DNA of 64,000 nucleotides, taken from positions 19,857,158 through 19,921,157 of the forward strand of contig OX411546.1 of NCBI GenBank assembly GCA_948146395.1. The letters are read 5' to 3'. This DNA is from Fragum whitleyi (taxonomy: Eukaryota > Mollusca > Bivalvia > Cardiida > Cardiidae). The notes below the pieces were generated by a model, which saw only the letters and a list, made by a program, of their open reading frames with translations, did no database searches and was not told where the DNA came from. Positions 10,356 through 22,900 of this stretch are shown here, one piece after another; positions within the stretch are counted from its first letter, which is position 1, and every line of letters starts with the position of its first letter. A program made the position numbers and the translations under genes.

Positions 10356-10873
10356 AGGTTGGCCATTTTGAAAGTTAATTTATTGATTGTGTCTAAGCAC
10401 TAAATTGGTCAAAAGTGTCTAAACAGAGGCTTTTTACGTTGAACAGGACCAAACCGTTAAATCAATTACGCTTTACGTTATCATTTCAAATTCAACGCCA
10501 ATTGATCTGTTGTTTTTACCTTTTAAGGGTCTTTTTCATTTGACGTTTCCGAACTATAAAGGCCTCGTTCTTACAAACGAGCCTGTCATTGTCGTTTGTT
10601 TCGTGCATACAGGTGCGCCGTCCTTAATTATACACCATTTTCTAAAACCACGGTACATTGGCGCTGTTTACGTCTTAATCAATTATAAGAATAGATGTGG
10701 TTTCATAAATTATAATTTAATTAGATAATTTTAAGATAGATAATCAAATTGTTCAAAAAGCATCAAGTATAAGGATTCAACTATTTTCGATCAAGTAGGG
10801 TGAATGTTAACGACATAATTTCGACGTAAAAAATATAGATACTTGATCATTGTGAAAACTATAAGCTGGACTA
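10356..10873 (+). promoter_or_regulatory. Presumed 5' region of the Asp-rich membrane protein gene
   Basis: About 520 bp without repeats that I recognise, directly before the first coding exon. An in-frame TAA at 10862-10864 closes the frame 9 nt before the chosen ATG. I could not place a TATA box or start site with confidence, and a 5' untranslated exon further upstream is possible. Confidence 0.35.
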
Positions 10874-10969
10874 ATGAAATCAGAGAAAGATCAACGTTAC
10901 TACGATAATATGACGTATAATCCACGGCAGTTACCGAGAATGGACCCGGAGAGTGGATTTAATGTGCAG
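10874..10969 (+). CDS. Exon 1 of the Asp-rich membrane protein gene
   Basis: It encodes 32 residues starting MKSEKDQRYYDNMTYNPRQ and ending FNVQ, followed by the donor GTGAGAG. The ATG is the first in its frame after an upstream TAA. The segment is polar and has no signal-peptide core, consistent with a cytosolic N terminus. A YDNM sequence has the YxxM form used by some kinase-dependent adaptors, but that is too short to count as evidence. Confidence 0.7.
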
Positions 10970-13900
10970 GTGAGAGCATCTATTTTTTTTTTTTATTGAT
11001 TGATATTTATCTAAATTGATGTACATAAATATTTGACTACAATGCCAAATAATGAATCTATTATAAGGTTTGAGAAATTTTTCAGATCAAAATAATGTCA
11101 GAATATCAAATTATTCACCACGGCTGAGTTTGCGAGTGTTATTATTATCTATTTTTTACAGAAAAAATGATTCTTTTTTTTCAGTAGGGACTAGTCCTGC
11201 GTTCAAAGTTCGAAAAATGTTAAGACACTTTTAAAATTAGAACCCCGCTTTGCACCTGAGTACAAGTGCTAAAAGGGGTACCATTTAAACTTTCGAAAGC
11301 TATTCAAACTTGCAGTCTAAACGAAGGGCTGGCATTTAAGTGGCTATGATGGTTTAGGGTTTGATTACCAACAAATTATTCTGTACTTGTCCATTCTTTT
11401 TTTCTTTTTTTTTCTGAAAATATGATCAAGATGACGTGAATCATTTTTCTACAAGCACCAACATACGAACGAAAAGTAATAAAACTAAGACGAATTGTAA
11501 CCTATTAGCTTTTTATGGTGTGGGGACAGACAAAGTCATGTTTCTGTTCACTGGTCAGTGCGGTGCATTTAACCTATTATTCGGAGTGCAATATTTCTCA
11601 TCAAATTACTGTTGAAATTGCCTTAGATAATGTCGTGAACAATCTTTCCCTGTGTATCAATCCTACAATTTGACATTCGTCGATATATTGAGTATATTAA
11701 AGAGTTAATGGTTTTAAAGGGTACCTATTACCTAAGGAAAGACTTTTTTCCAAAATCTATTTATTTTTTACATGAAGTTTCAAAGCAACAGCGGACGCAT
11801 TTGTCATGAGAATGGACTCGGACCTAAACTTTCTCAAGGTGGAATCGAAAATATGTTAAATTGGTCATAAGGCATGAGGTCAGCTTTTTAAATGCAAAAG
11901 ATTCTATAATATAAAATTGAGCTTGCGTGTTATGTTAGGTCATGTTGCATTGGACATTGAATTGGGATCTTTGATCATTTTTTGCTTCTATAAGAAAATA
12001 AGATGCCGTCAATCGGGGACGAAAATGTCATTCTTAGATCTTACATAAAGCCGTAGTTACTACATTTTGTCGCCCATCGTCAATTAATCTCTGAATCATA
12101 TTCCCTAACCAGAGCTGCGTTCAGGATGACAAAATGGTACAAACGGCTTGCAAATTATTTCCTTCTTTGCACACAAAAGCGTGTGCAAAGCAGGGAATAA
12201 TTTACAAACAGTTTGCACCGTTTAGTCATCATGAACGCAGGGCAGGAAACCGTAAAAAAGCTCTTACTATATACCTGCTCTTTCTTGAAGCGCACCAGAT
12301 AAGATATCGCGCTATTTCGCGAGATCTCAGTTGTCAAGAATTCATTTTTGATTTTGATGTTTGAATACTAAGGCGGATATTGCAAATAGCCATAGTTTTG
12401 TTGTTGTTGTTTTCTTTTAAATTTGATTGTTCATTGTTTATTTCCTTTTCTTTCGCAGGAGGCGGTACTTAAGGCCAACGCTAGAACTAAGAAATGGTTG
12501 ACGTTTTCTGTGGTGTTTGGTAGCCTGGCAGTCCTGGCCATCACTGGTATAATGACGGGACTTTATCTGTCCGGAAATCTCTCGAGAGACGACGAGAAGT
12601 TGGTGAGTAAAATGTCCGCTTAACACATTCGATTGTTTCACTATCCAATTTCTTGTCTGGTAGGTTATATAATACCCTAAATTATAAGAAAGTGGTTATT
12701 TGGGATAAGATCATCTTCACGGGTCAAGGGGTATCGAATCGATAGCTTCTTCTCGAATAAGTTAGATAAGTAGAACATTCGTAACCCTTGGCTCGACAAG
12801 ATGGGAAAAGACGGAAGGCTTATGATAGTCTTTTTACAATTGAATTATACAATCATTCTGTGCGTGGCATTTCCAACAATTTCAAAATGTGCACCAAGCA
12901 AATACTCTGGCCAGCCTGTGCATCCGCACAGTCTGACCAAAGCCTTCACCGTGCACTTTGTAGATAGATAAGGTCTCATCTTCGGATATTCGGATAATCT
13001 TCTTTTTGGACTTTAAAGCTTTCTAGGATGCTCAATGATTGCCCTTTACGCAAATGTCAAATTGTAGGAAATGTTACGCACATGCTCCAATTTTGAAGAC
13101 CGCGTGCTTATGATGGATACTAATCTGAACTGATCAATGAATATGCCAACCATCGATTTGCTTTTGAATCGTGCAAACGCAAATTGACAAAATGATTTAT
13201 GTCTGTTCCATCTTAAAAACCATTTTTGCTCTGAAAATTTAGACTCAGCCTAAATGTCACTGTATTTGTCTGTGCGCATTTGAAAATCCGCTTTTTAGAT
13301 CTTTGTACAATTTCAATATTTGCTAAGTCTGCCTTAGTTTGTAAAAAAAAATTCTCCTAATCGAAATATTTCAAAATGTTTTACATGTTTTAATTCATGA
13401 ATATAACGTGTCCCGTGTTATTGAAAGCAATATTCTGTATATTAGTGGGCAGTGACACGGTTGTCAATTAATCACGTGTAATATTTGATGTCTATTTGAC
13501 AGCTGACAGTTCTAGTTACCATATAGACCATCATTAAAAGTGTGTAATAGACAATTCTGTCCATGGTTAAATACATTACTTGACGTGTTTAACCTATTTT
13601 GTACAAATAGACATTTACCGAAACGGGTTAGGGAGTGACTTTCTAGTAAATAGGCTATAGTAAAAATAGATCAGAAGATTAAGCTGTGTGGTCACATTTT
13701 AATGATATTGGTTTCACAGCTTAGGTAACTATAAACTAATCGTTTATCTTCTGCTAAATCTCGTAACTACAGCTTGTTTAAAGCTGTAGTTACGGTGTTT
13801 TGGTAGAAAATCGAAGTAATATTTGAGACATCATCAATTACGAACGCACAAAAAAGGAAAACCTTTCGGCGTTCACAATGTTCCATTTCTGTATGGGTTT

Positions 13901-16900
13901 ACAGCTTATTTTGTACTACATGTATAAAACTCATTATTCGATAATCGATCTGACAATCACAGCCTTTCTTCGAATAAACGAATGGTCTAAAACTTAAAAC
14001 GAAAAGATAGCCATGTGTATTTCTCGAAAGCTTTACTACATATAGTGGGGTAAGTGCAAAAATTGAAAGCCTATGTATTCATTATTCATAGTAACTTACA
14101 ATAGTACTGCACTTATCCCTCAAAATAATATGTCTATTTCATGGTCTTTACAGCCACAAGCTAATAATTTAATTGGGTTAGATTCCATCATATTTCCTGC
14201 ATTCTGATTGGCTGAAAATTTTTTTTTATTTCTCAATGAATTTAATTTTGATTAGGCAGCTATTTTGTAATCTTCCGCATACAGTAGGCCCATGCGAAAT
14301 TGCTTGTTGTTGACACATCTTTACATTTGTTTTGCTTCATGGTATTCAATTATAAGATATGAGGAAATAATTGTTGATTTCACGGAGTTATGAAACTAAA
14401 ACATAATAACACTCATGCATGAATCCGCTTCGCGAATTCAAACAGTGTGATTAAGGTTTTGGTTTCATACTTCAATGAAATCAACAAATAATCTCTTAAA
14501 TGAAAGAAGATTAGTAAAGGATTTACTTCTTTCCTCTTTATCACAACCACAAATCTTTATATTTAACGTAAAACCTAACCTGCATTCAGGAAAATATAGG
14601 CTTTACTTTGCACTCGTAGCTTATGTAAAAGCCGGGGACGTTTTTAAACTTTCGGGTATTTTCTTTCTCAATGATTGAAAGAAGTCCATCACAGGAGTCC
14701 AATTTTCTTGGCAATCGAAGGATAGGAAACATAAATGTTTATAGTCTATTGTATAGAGCTTTCAACTGCCCTGTGTTTAGAATAACAAAACGTGTCAAGC
14801 CGTTTGCAAATGTGAACAAATTGCGTGTAAAGCGGGATATAATTTGCAAACAGTTTGTCACATTTTGTCATCCTGAACGCAGGGCATGTTTACAATTTTG
14901 CCTCAGTGAAAGTAACTCCTTTGTTGTGGAGACTAATAAACAACGATATGTAGTAAAAAAAAAAGGTTTTGATGTAGGCTACATGTATGGTAACTTTTTA
15001 AAGTGTTTGTGTATAGAACTTGCCTCAAAATAACTCTTATCTGTAAATAAGAACTAAAAACTATGAAATGCAACTATTTAACCATTTCCTGTTTTACAAA
15101 ATTATGACTTGTCCGAATTCAAAGGTTTTGCAGACGAAAATTTAAAGTGCATTTAATTTGAAAAATAACCATTCAGTAGGGTAGAAAATAGTGTGGAAAA
15201 AGAAGAAATTGCTTGTAAGAAGCAATTTCTTCTGTTTTCACAATGTTTTCTTAATCATAAAATGACAGGCACATAAAAAGCAGGGATTAAACAGCAAAGG
15301 GTTAAAGTGTTTGTGTATAGTACTTCGAAATAACACTTATCTGTAAATAAGAAAAAAAAAGAACTAAGAACAGAAAACAAGAGAGAAAATAATTCTAACA
15401 AAGCCCAATGATGATAGAGTGCAACACGCCGGTTATATCATGCATCATCCCTGTGTGTTTCAACATCTGCATAATTGTCACCTAGCTGAGTAGAGTCATC
15501 ATTCATTTATGAAACTAATTGTATTATTATGTAGTTCGCCATATTAACCTTATTTTTACAATTTTTATCAACTCTTTGCTATTTTTGCCGCTACATGGAT
15601 AATACTTAGGATGATTTCTTCATTTTTATCTTTTATTTGAAAATACTAGGAACTTGTAATGCATGTGCTCAGTTACAGAAAAAGAAAAAAGAAAACTTGA
15701 AAATAAAAGTCATCGTCCCTAAAACATTCTAAACATGATTCATTCAAAGCGTCAATTTCAATAGCTACCAACGTTCAAAACGCTCTACAATTGCTCAAAA
15801 TGTTCAAAAAACCGTTCAAATTGCCGAACACATTTCATTGGCTTGAGTAAGTATGGGAGCGACAAATCGGGACCGTAAAGATACTTAAAGATTTCTAAAG
15901 AATAGAACGTTAATTTTTTCAAATGGAGGTGTGTTTTTTTTTTTGCCTTTTTTTAATTATCAAGACGACATTTCATTACCCCCTTTGATATGAGTCAAAA
16001 TTTCTTCGCGATACTCGTTCAATTTCTTTCTGAAATAATTCGAAAAGCACTCAATTTGTCAGTTTCACGATGTTTCGGAACTTGAGTAAGGGTTTGACAA
16101 TCTCGTTTTTTTTTCAAATAAAGAATAATTGTTTGTTTCAGTGTAAAATCGATCTGCTTTTTATTGGGTGAACAACAAAAGCAGCTTCGAGTGAAAATAT
16201 AGCTTTTGATGTTCACGATATCATTTTTCTTACTCGAAAAGCAAACAATTATCCTATTTCTTTAATACAAAAAATGAGACAATTGTGAACTTCTTATATA
16301 CTTTGATATTGTCTCTATGTATTTGAACGGGAGAAAAGTATGGAATATTTTTTGATATTGCATACTTTGATATTGCACTAAGATTATTTTCACGTGCACA
16401 AATGGACTGGACTACTTTCTGGTTGCTACCTCGCCATATGTCAACAAAATCACATTATCAACGCCTTCTTTTTGCGTTCAATATTCGAGAAATAGTTTTT
16501 TTCATAGTAAAGAAATACGTTTCAGGTTCTTTAAATGCCTAAAGGGCAATACATCATTGTATGTTTTCATCTATTTGAAAACATTTTCCGGGAAATCAAC
16601 CACTTCATCCACTTCCTCTCTCCGTCTTTCCTCAGATGCCCCCCCCCCCCTCAATTTCTTCCAAATCACTGATTTGTTTTTTTTCTTTTATCTATGTCAT
16701 TTTACAACTCTTTATAACTAATTAATGCAAATCCCTTTGAGTCGATCATAATTGTAGTATCTATTTCTCTTCCTCCCTATCTTTCTCTTTTTTCTCGTCT
16801 TTCAATCCGTCCTGTCCTTCATGACTATCGCTAGTCTGGCCCGGTATCAAGTACGCCGATTGAATAAGTTATGGGACGTGTTACTGGTAAGAATAACAAA

Positions 16901-19900
16901 TGAACAATTTTTTATAAATGTATTTATTTCATTTTTATTCGAAGTAAGTCGAAATCAACGCGTATTTAAAGATCGAAAATGCGAACCGACACAAAAATGT
17001 CCGCCGTCCTTTTTGTTTACAATGTAACTTCATAGCAACGGATGTATTCATCCGTACGTAAAAATATAATGGAAAGGATTTTGCGGGAAAAGGTGAACGG
17101 CTGTTATTAGAAAGCGGTTTAAATTTACACAAAAAAAAATCGTTCTTGAAGAATAGGTGACGTAAAAAATTGATAAATAAGAAGTGAACATCGTCCAACA
17201 ATATCAAAGTATACAATAAAAAGGTTATTGAATTTAAATGGAAATATATTGTATCATACTCGTTCTTTTGGCGTAGTTGCCCTCGCAAGCTCGGGAACTC
17301 TGCAAAAAGAACTCGTCCGACACAATATATTCCCATTTTTGGTGTCAAAAATTGGGCTCCTTTTAGATAACGCCAGATTGGGTGAAATTTTCAATAATCC
17401 ACAGAAACTCATTAAAGAAAAGTAAAAAAATTCACTTCAAGAAAATTGAAAAATATAGCAATGAGAAATTTAGAGGAAGTCGTAAAATTTTAGCCGTCTG
17501 ACAGGTTAATTTGATAACGTCATGGATACATTATATATGTTCGTCTGCATGAATGCGATAATTGTCTTTTTGTTAATTACGCCGACAAATTTAAATTCCA
17601 CCTGCAAATGAGTCACAGAATTAAATGATGAAATTATAATGTATAAGTTTGTTGAAAACAAATTTGATATTGAAAGCAGGGCTCGTCCTGCCCTGCATGC
17701 ATGAAGACAAAACGGTGCAAACTATTTTCCAAATAAACCCCGCTTTGCACATGCACTTGTGCACAAAGCGGGGTAAAATTAGCAAACTGTTTGCGCCGTT
17801 TTGTCACGCTGAATGCAGGCTAGATGGCGGTAAATAAAATAATTACATATAATAGAAGGGTGATAACTATATATAAATTACAAAAGCAAAGTGTTACCTG
17901 CGAAACCTTAGCAGAATCATTTAATGACATCTTTATACTTATAGGCAGTCACAACTATTTCGCGCTTTGCCATCGATATTCATTTTGCATGGATACATTG
18001 TCATCGAATTACGAGAATGTATGATTCCGCCTGATTCATAATTCAGGTTGACAAAGGGGAAAACTAATGGAAGACTTTTTTTGAAAAAATAACTTATAAT
18101 ATAATACTACTTTTTGTCTTTAAAGCAATATAGGGGATAATCGTTTGTTTGAGTGTAAGATCGATTTATATTCATTGAGTGAACATCAAAAGCTTTATAT
18201 TCACGAGTGGCGGAGCCACGAGTGAAAATATAGCTTTTGTTGTTCACGAAATGAAATATAAATCGATCTTACACGAAAAACAAACGATTATTCTATTTCT
18301 TTAATGCAAAAATGAGACAAAATGTGAAATTTCTATGACTTTCGCAAAGCGCGTCATTTTGCACGTGATTGCTATGCGACGTTCATCGTGACGTCACTTA
18401 TTTCGCCCCGCATAGATGACGTCAGATAGGATGAAATGCACAAAAGCAGGGTATAAGTTTTTGATAATTTCACTGCTTTTGCGGTGAGATTATCAAGTGA
18501 TAATCTACCGTTATTTCTCGATAAACCACCGAAAAGCATTAAAGAAAGTATGATAATCGAAAATGATACATTCATGCATGCATGTATCCCAAACCTAAGA
18601 TGTTACTTATATCAAAAATAGAACTACATTATGTATTATGATCAATAAAGACCAACTAAGATGTTCAAAAGTAAACCCTTTAAAGTTTTAATAAGAACTC
18701 CTCAGATCACATTCAAAGTAGCTGATTAGATAAGATTTTATTAATGGGAGTGTTAGTGCTTTTCTGCATTTTGCATTTTTGATATGTGGAGACTACACAT
18801 TGTCTAACAAGGATAAGAAAAGAACAATAAAACTTGCTATACTTAAAACATCTGAAACTTTAAAACTTGGTACATTCGGAATTCTAAATTGAACCTATCA
18901 ATGTATTACATCTTTTGTGACAACCTTCTACGTAATATCAATAAATTACCCATAAACAACGTATCGTAAATTATTTTATTGTAATATATACCAAATAGAT
19001 CACACGAAATATTTTTGTAACTCTGACATTAAGTTAAAAAATACTGATTCTATTTCTATACAACCTAACTAGAATAATTAAATTTCCATTTTTGGAGTAT
19101 GTAATGCGGTTTGCGCTGCATTTCGGAGAAATATTTAAACACTCATTTTGATGAATCAATTATGACGTTATGCGATAATTAGAAAAGGCGTCATATCATT
19201 GATAAAATCTATCTCCCATCATAACTATCTAGTGACCAAACATAAAAGTGGACATATTACATAGTTCTTACTAAATTGATGACTTCATAATGACACTCAT
19301 GTCATTAACTTTGTCATATACTGCGCGTTTCTTCTCCGAGCCGCCCTAGTTGTACTGCGTTCAAAATGAAAACGCTTGAAAACGTTTAAGAAATGGGTCC
19401 CCACTTTGTACGCAAACTTGCGTGCAAAAGCGGGAACCAATTTTTAAACATTTTTTAAAAATTTTGAGTACATAAACGCAAGGTCAGTCTGCCTTTGCAT
19501 CATATTAAAGAGAGTTATCATGTATTTGTCATTTTCTTAACTTTCAATAAATACACAACATTTCTTATTATCAGAATTTTTGTTATTGTTATCATTATTT
19601 ATTACAATTATTTCTATTATTATTATTTTCATTATTATTATTATTAGTAGTAATAGTAGTAGTAGTATGATTATTATCATCATCGTCTTCATTATCATAA
19701 TCATAAATATTTGCGTTCTCATTTTACTTTAATTTTTTAGTATATATGCGTCCATTGTCTTTCCTATGGGTGCGTTTCGGTTATGACTTTCTAGTCTATG
19801 CGAAACATGTATAAATATACAAGAAGCAATTGTTATTTTTGGGATGGGTAATGGAAAGAATCGACATGTAAAAACAGATATGACTTATTACATTCAAAGT

Positions 19901-22900
19901 AGCATTTAAAGACGTGCTGAAATTAAATGGCATTAAAAGATATGATATTCGGATATCTTTGAATGGATGCGAAAGCAATACATCTCACAGAATTAATTGA
20001 AATTTGACAGGATGGACATTTAAGGAAAGCATTTCTTAATGCCGTGCTTTACAAATACACGTCGCTGTTAGAAACGTGACAAATTGAAGAACGTCTAATT
20101 TGATATTGAATTTGCATAACTTTAATTACTGCCAAGTTGTCGTAACTTCAGTTTGTCGAATGCGTATATACCTATCTTTGGAAATATACAAGGTTTATTC
20201 AATGACGCAGTTTATTAATTATGCAAATGTATTCCATTGTTACACTATTTCGCCAGTGTCTAAAACGCGGATATGAAATTAAATTATCACATTATGAAGC
20301 GGTTTTGCGTCATTCGGTTTCAATTAATGTCAATAAAAAATTTGATTTAGTCTTTACCAGTTTAAAGTGCTCTGACTGGCCTTTCTACATGCCTGTCGGA
20401 CACCCTTTGTTAAATTTCTATTGTTCCCTTTGTAGATAATTTCGATTTGACTTTATTTAAAAATAAATGATATCATTATATGTCAATTATTCATTTGTTT
20501 TGTTTAAGATTTCTTTGATGCTTTGTGGTGTTTTATCGAAAGATAACGGTAAATTGTCATTTGATAAAGTCACCATAAAACCAGTGAAAATACCAGAAAC
20601 TTTATACCCTGCCTTTTTTGAACTTTTATCTTATAACTATACAATTTCTGAGTGAAAACATGCAATACGATATTTTTTATGATATCATATGGATATTTTT
20701 AGACCAATGACGTTAAGCGGTTATAATTAGAAACTTACAGTTCTGTAAGCAACATCGACGAAAACAAGGCAAATAGGGGTTATAAGATAACAATTATAAG
20801 CACTTAGTGTATTGTATGAAAAAATATCTAACTTAGTTGGGGAATTGATAATTGTCTCGGCAGAGCCTCGACAATTATCAATTCCCCTAACCTCGTTAGA
20901 TGTTTTTATCATACAAAGAACTAAGTACGTATTATATATATACTTTTTCACGTTATCTAAGCAGGGCAAAATATACCAATGACGTCATGAAGTTGAATAG
21001 CAATCACGTGCAAAATGACATGCTTCTAGAATTTTTGGCCAAATGCTGCTCATTTTGTCTCATTTTTCCATTTAAGAATACAGTAGATGAGACACTTCGC
21101 TTTTATTGTTCACACTTTGTCTCAATTTTGTATTAAAGAATACAGTAGATGAGACACTCCGCTTTAATTGTACACATTTTGTCTCATTTTTGTATTAAAG
21201 AAATAGAACAATTGTTGCTTTTCGAGTTAGATCGGTGATATTTCATTTCGTAAACATCAAAAGATGTATTTTCACTCGTGGCTGCGCCACTGGTGAAAAT
21301 ATAGCTTTTGTTGTTCACTCAATGAAATAATTAATCGAGCTTACACGGAAACAAACGATTATCCTTTATAATTATTTTGTTATTATAGTTTAACCTGATC
21401 ATGTCTCTCGTATAAAAAATCCTGAGACGTATTAACTGATTGCTCTTATTAATAAAATAAAAAAAATCGATTGATCACTCAAAAAAAACCAAAAAAAAAA
21501 AACGCATTTATAATGATGACAAGATCTGTTCACCTTCGCCATTTTGTGTCAAACATTTTTGTGAACTGGCGACTTATTTTAACTGTAGTTAGGTTGTTAA
21601 TTTCAAGGATTTAATTGATATCAGAAGCGTTTAATTTGTTAGTGAAGACTTAGAAATCTATTCATAGATACCTGAATGAATATTTTATTAACGGGAGGTA
21701 ATAAATATCGCCGATTTTGTTCAACATGAACAATATAAGCGATATTGCAATACCCCCTTTCATTTTATGCATAGCTCGCTAATCGCGCTCAATAAATTTC
21801 ATTCCACAACCACTTCAATACCATTAACAATGTCAATTTCACTATGTTTTTAACCCTTACCACTTATGCAGATAGCACAAATTAAAAAGAATAAAAATTA
21901 AAAAGAAATTTGAAAAAAAAAATAAATAAATAAACCACGCCATTATTTTTCAAAATTTATTTTCATGTACATAAAACACAAATTAAAGCATTTTTTGCCG
22001 AATTGCAACTTCATAAATAAGCAGTTGAATGTACGCTGATGATCGAAATTTACATAGATGGTGAAAATGATGATATCACACACACTATTTTAATTGCGAT
22101 TAGAATAGTTATATTTATTGATAAATCGGTTACTTGAGTTACAACCGCGATTTGTGAATTCCAAATTTCGTTTATATGCGACTGTTTGGCAAAAACAGCT
22201 TGAACAATGTCTAGTCTCCCGTAACCAAAAACATTTATCAAGAAAAGCGCATAATTAGACACAAAAGAAAACAAGAAAAACAACAGAAAAACATACATAT
22301 GAAAACGTCTGTCTCTATTTTCAGCCACAGGTGAATGCCCACAGTGGTCGGGGTGACGCTTTGACTGGCCAGTCAATGGGAGGTCAAACAGGCAAGAAAA
22401 TGCTCGATGGAAATGTGAATTTAATGGTAAGAACTATATATATCAACCCAGTATGAGATGGTTTCCCGTCACCCTCGGATGTAACATGACGTTAGTAAGT
22501 CACACAGCAAATTTTCCTGGAAAAATGGAGTTTTAGCCCCCATTTACCACCAATCACGGTGTTTGTTGTTTACGAGAGGCGTTTTAATAAACTCTTCAAT
22601 TGAAAAATGGAAATTGAAAGTGATAATTTAAGGGATTTTTTTTGTTTTGTTTTGTTTTTTCATTACTAGACGTAAGAAAAAAGCTGAGACAACAGACCAA
22701 ATGCCTTTTGAACCATGTTATAAATTTTTATAACTACATTCTATATCTTATATATGTGACCCGTCACGCGAAATGAGACCACTAGGTAGTGCGTAAAGTG
22801 TCGATCCTAGTAGTAGAAACCTTTCGCAATGTGGTAATTTTCTGAATCAAGAATGTTCAATCTACCTTTCAGTGAAAGAATTTTTGAAAAGCGACCTCTG

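Larger units (their letters stand above)
10970..12458 (+). other. Intron 1 of the Asp-rich gene
   Basis: Begins GTGAGAG and ends TTTCTTTCGCAG. It holds two family A elements (11196-11330 and 12113-12243). The remainder is AT-rich with no exon seen. Confidence 0.65.
12603..22324 (+). other. Intron 2 of the Asp-rich gene (9.7 kb)
   Basis: Begins GTGAGTAA and ends TCTCTATTTTCAG. It is packed with elements: family G (12850-13096), a hairpin (13757-13812), family A (14768, 17689 and 19354), family C (16098, 18115 and 20484), family B (20628) and a family D fragment (21590). Low-complexity TTA/TAG repeats lie at about 19575-19705. One possible extra exon is described at 16835-16886. The remaining gaps show nothing recognisable. 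Confidence 0.6.
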
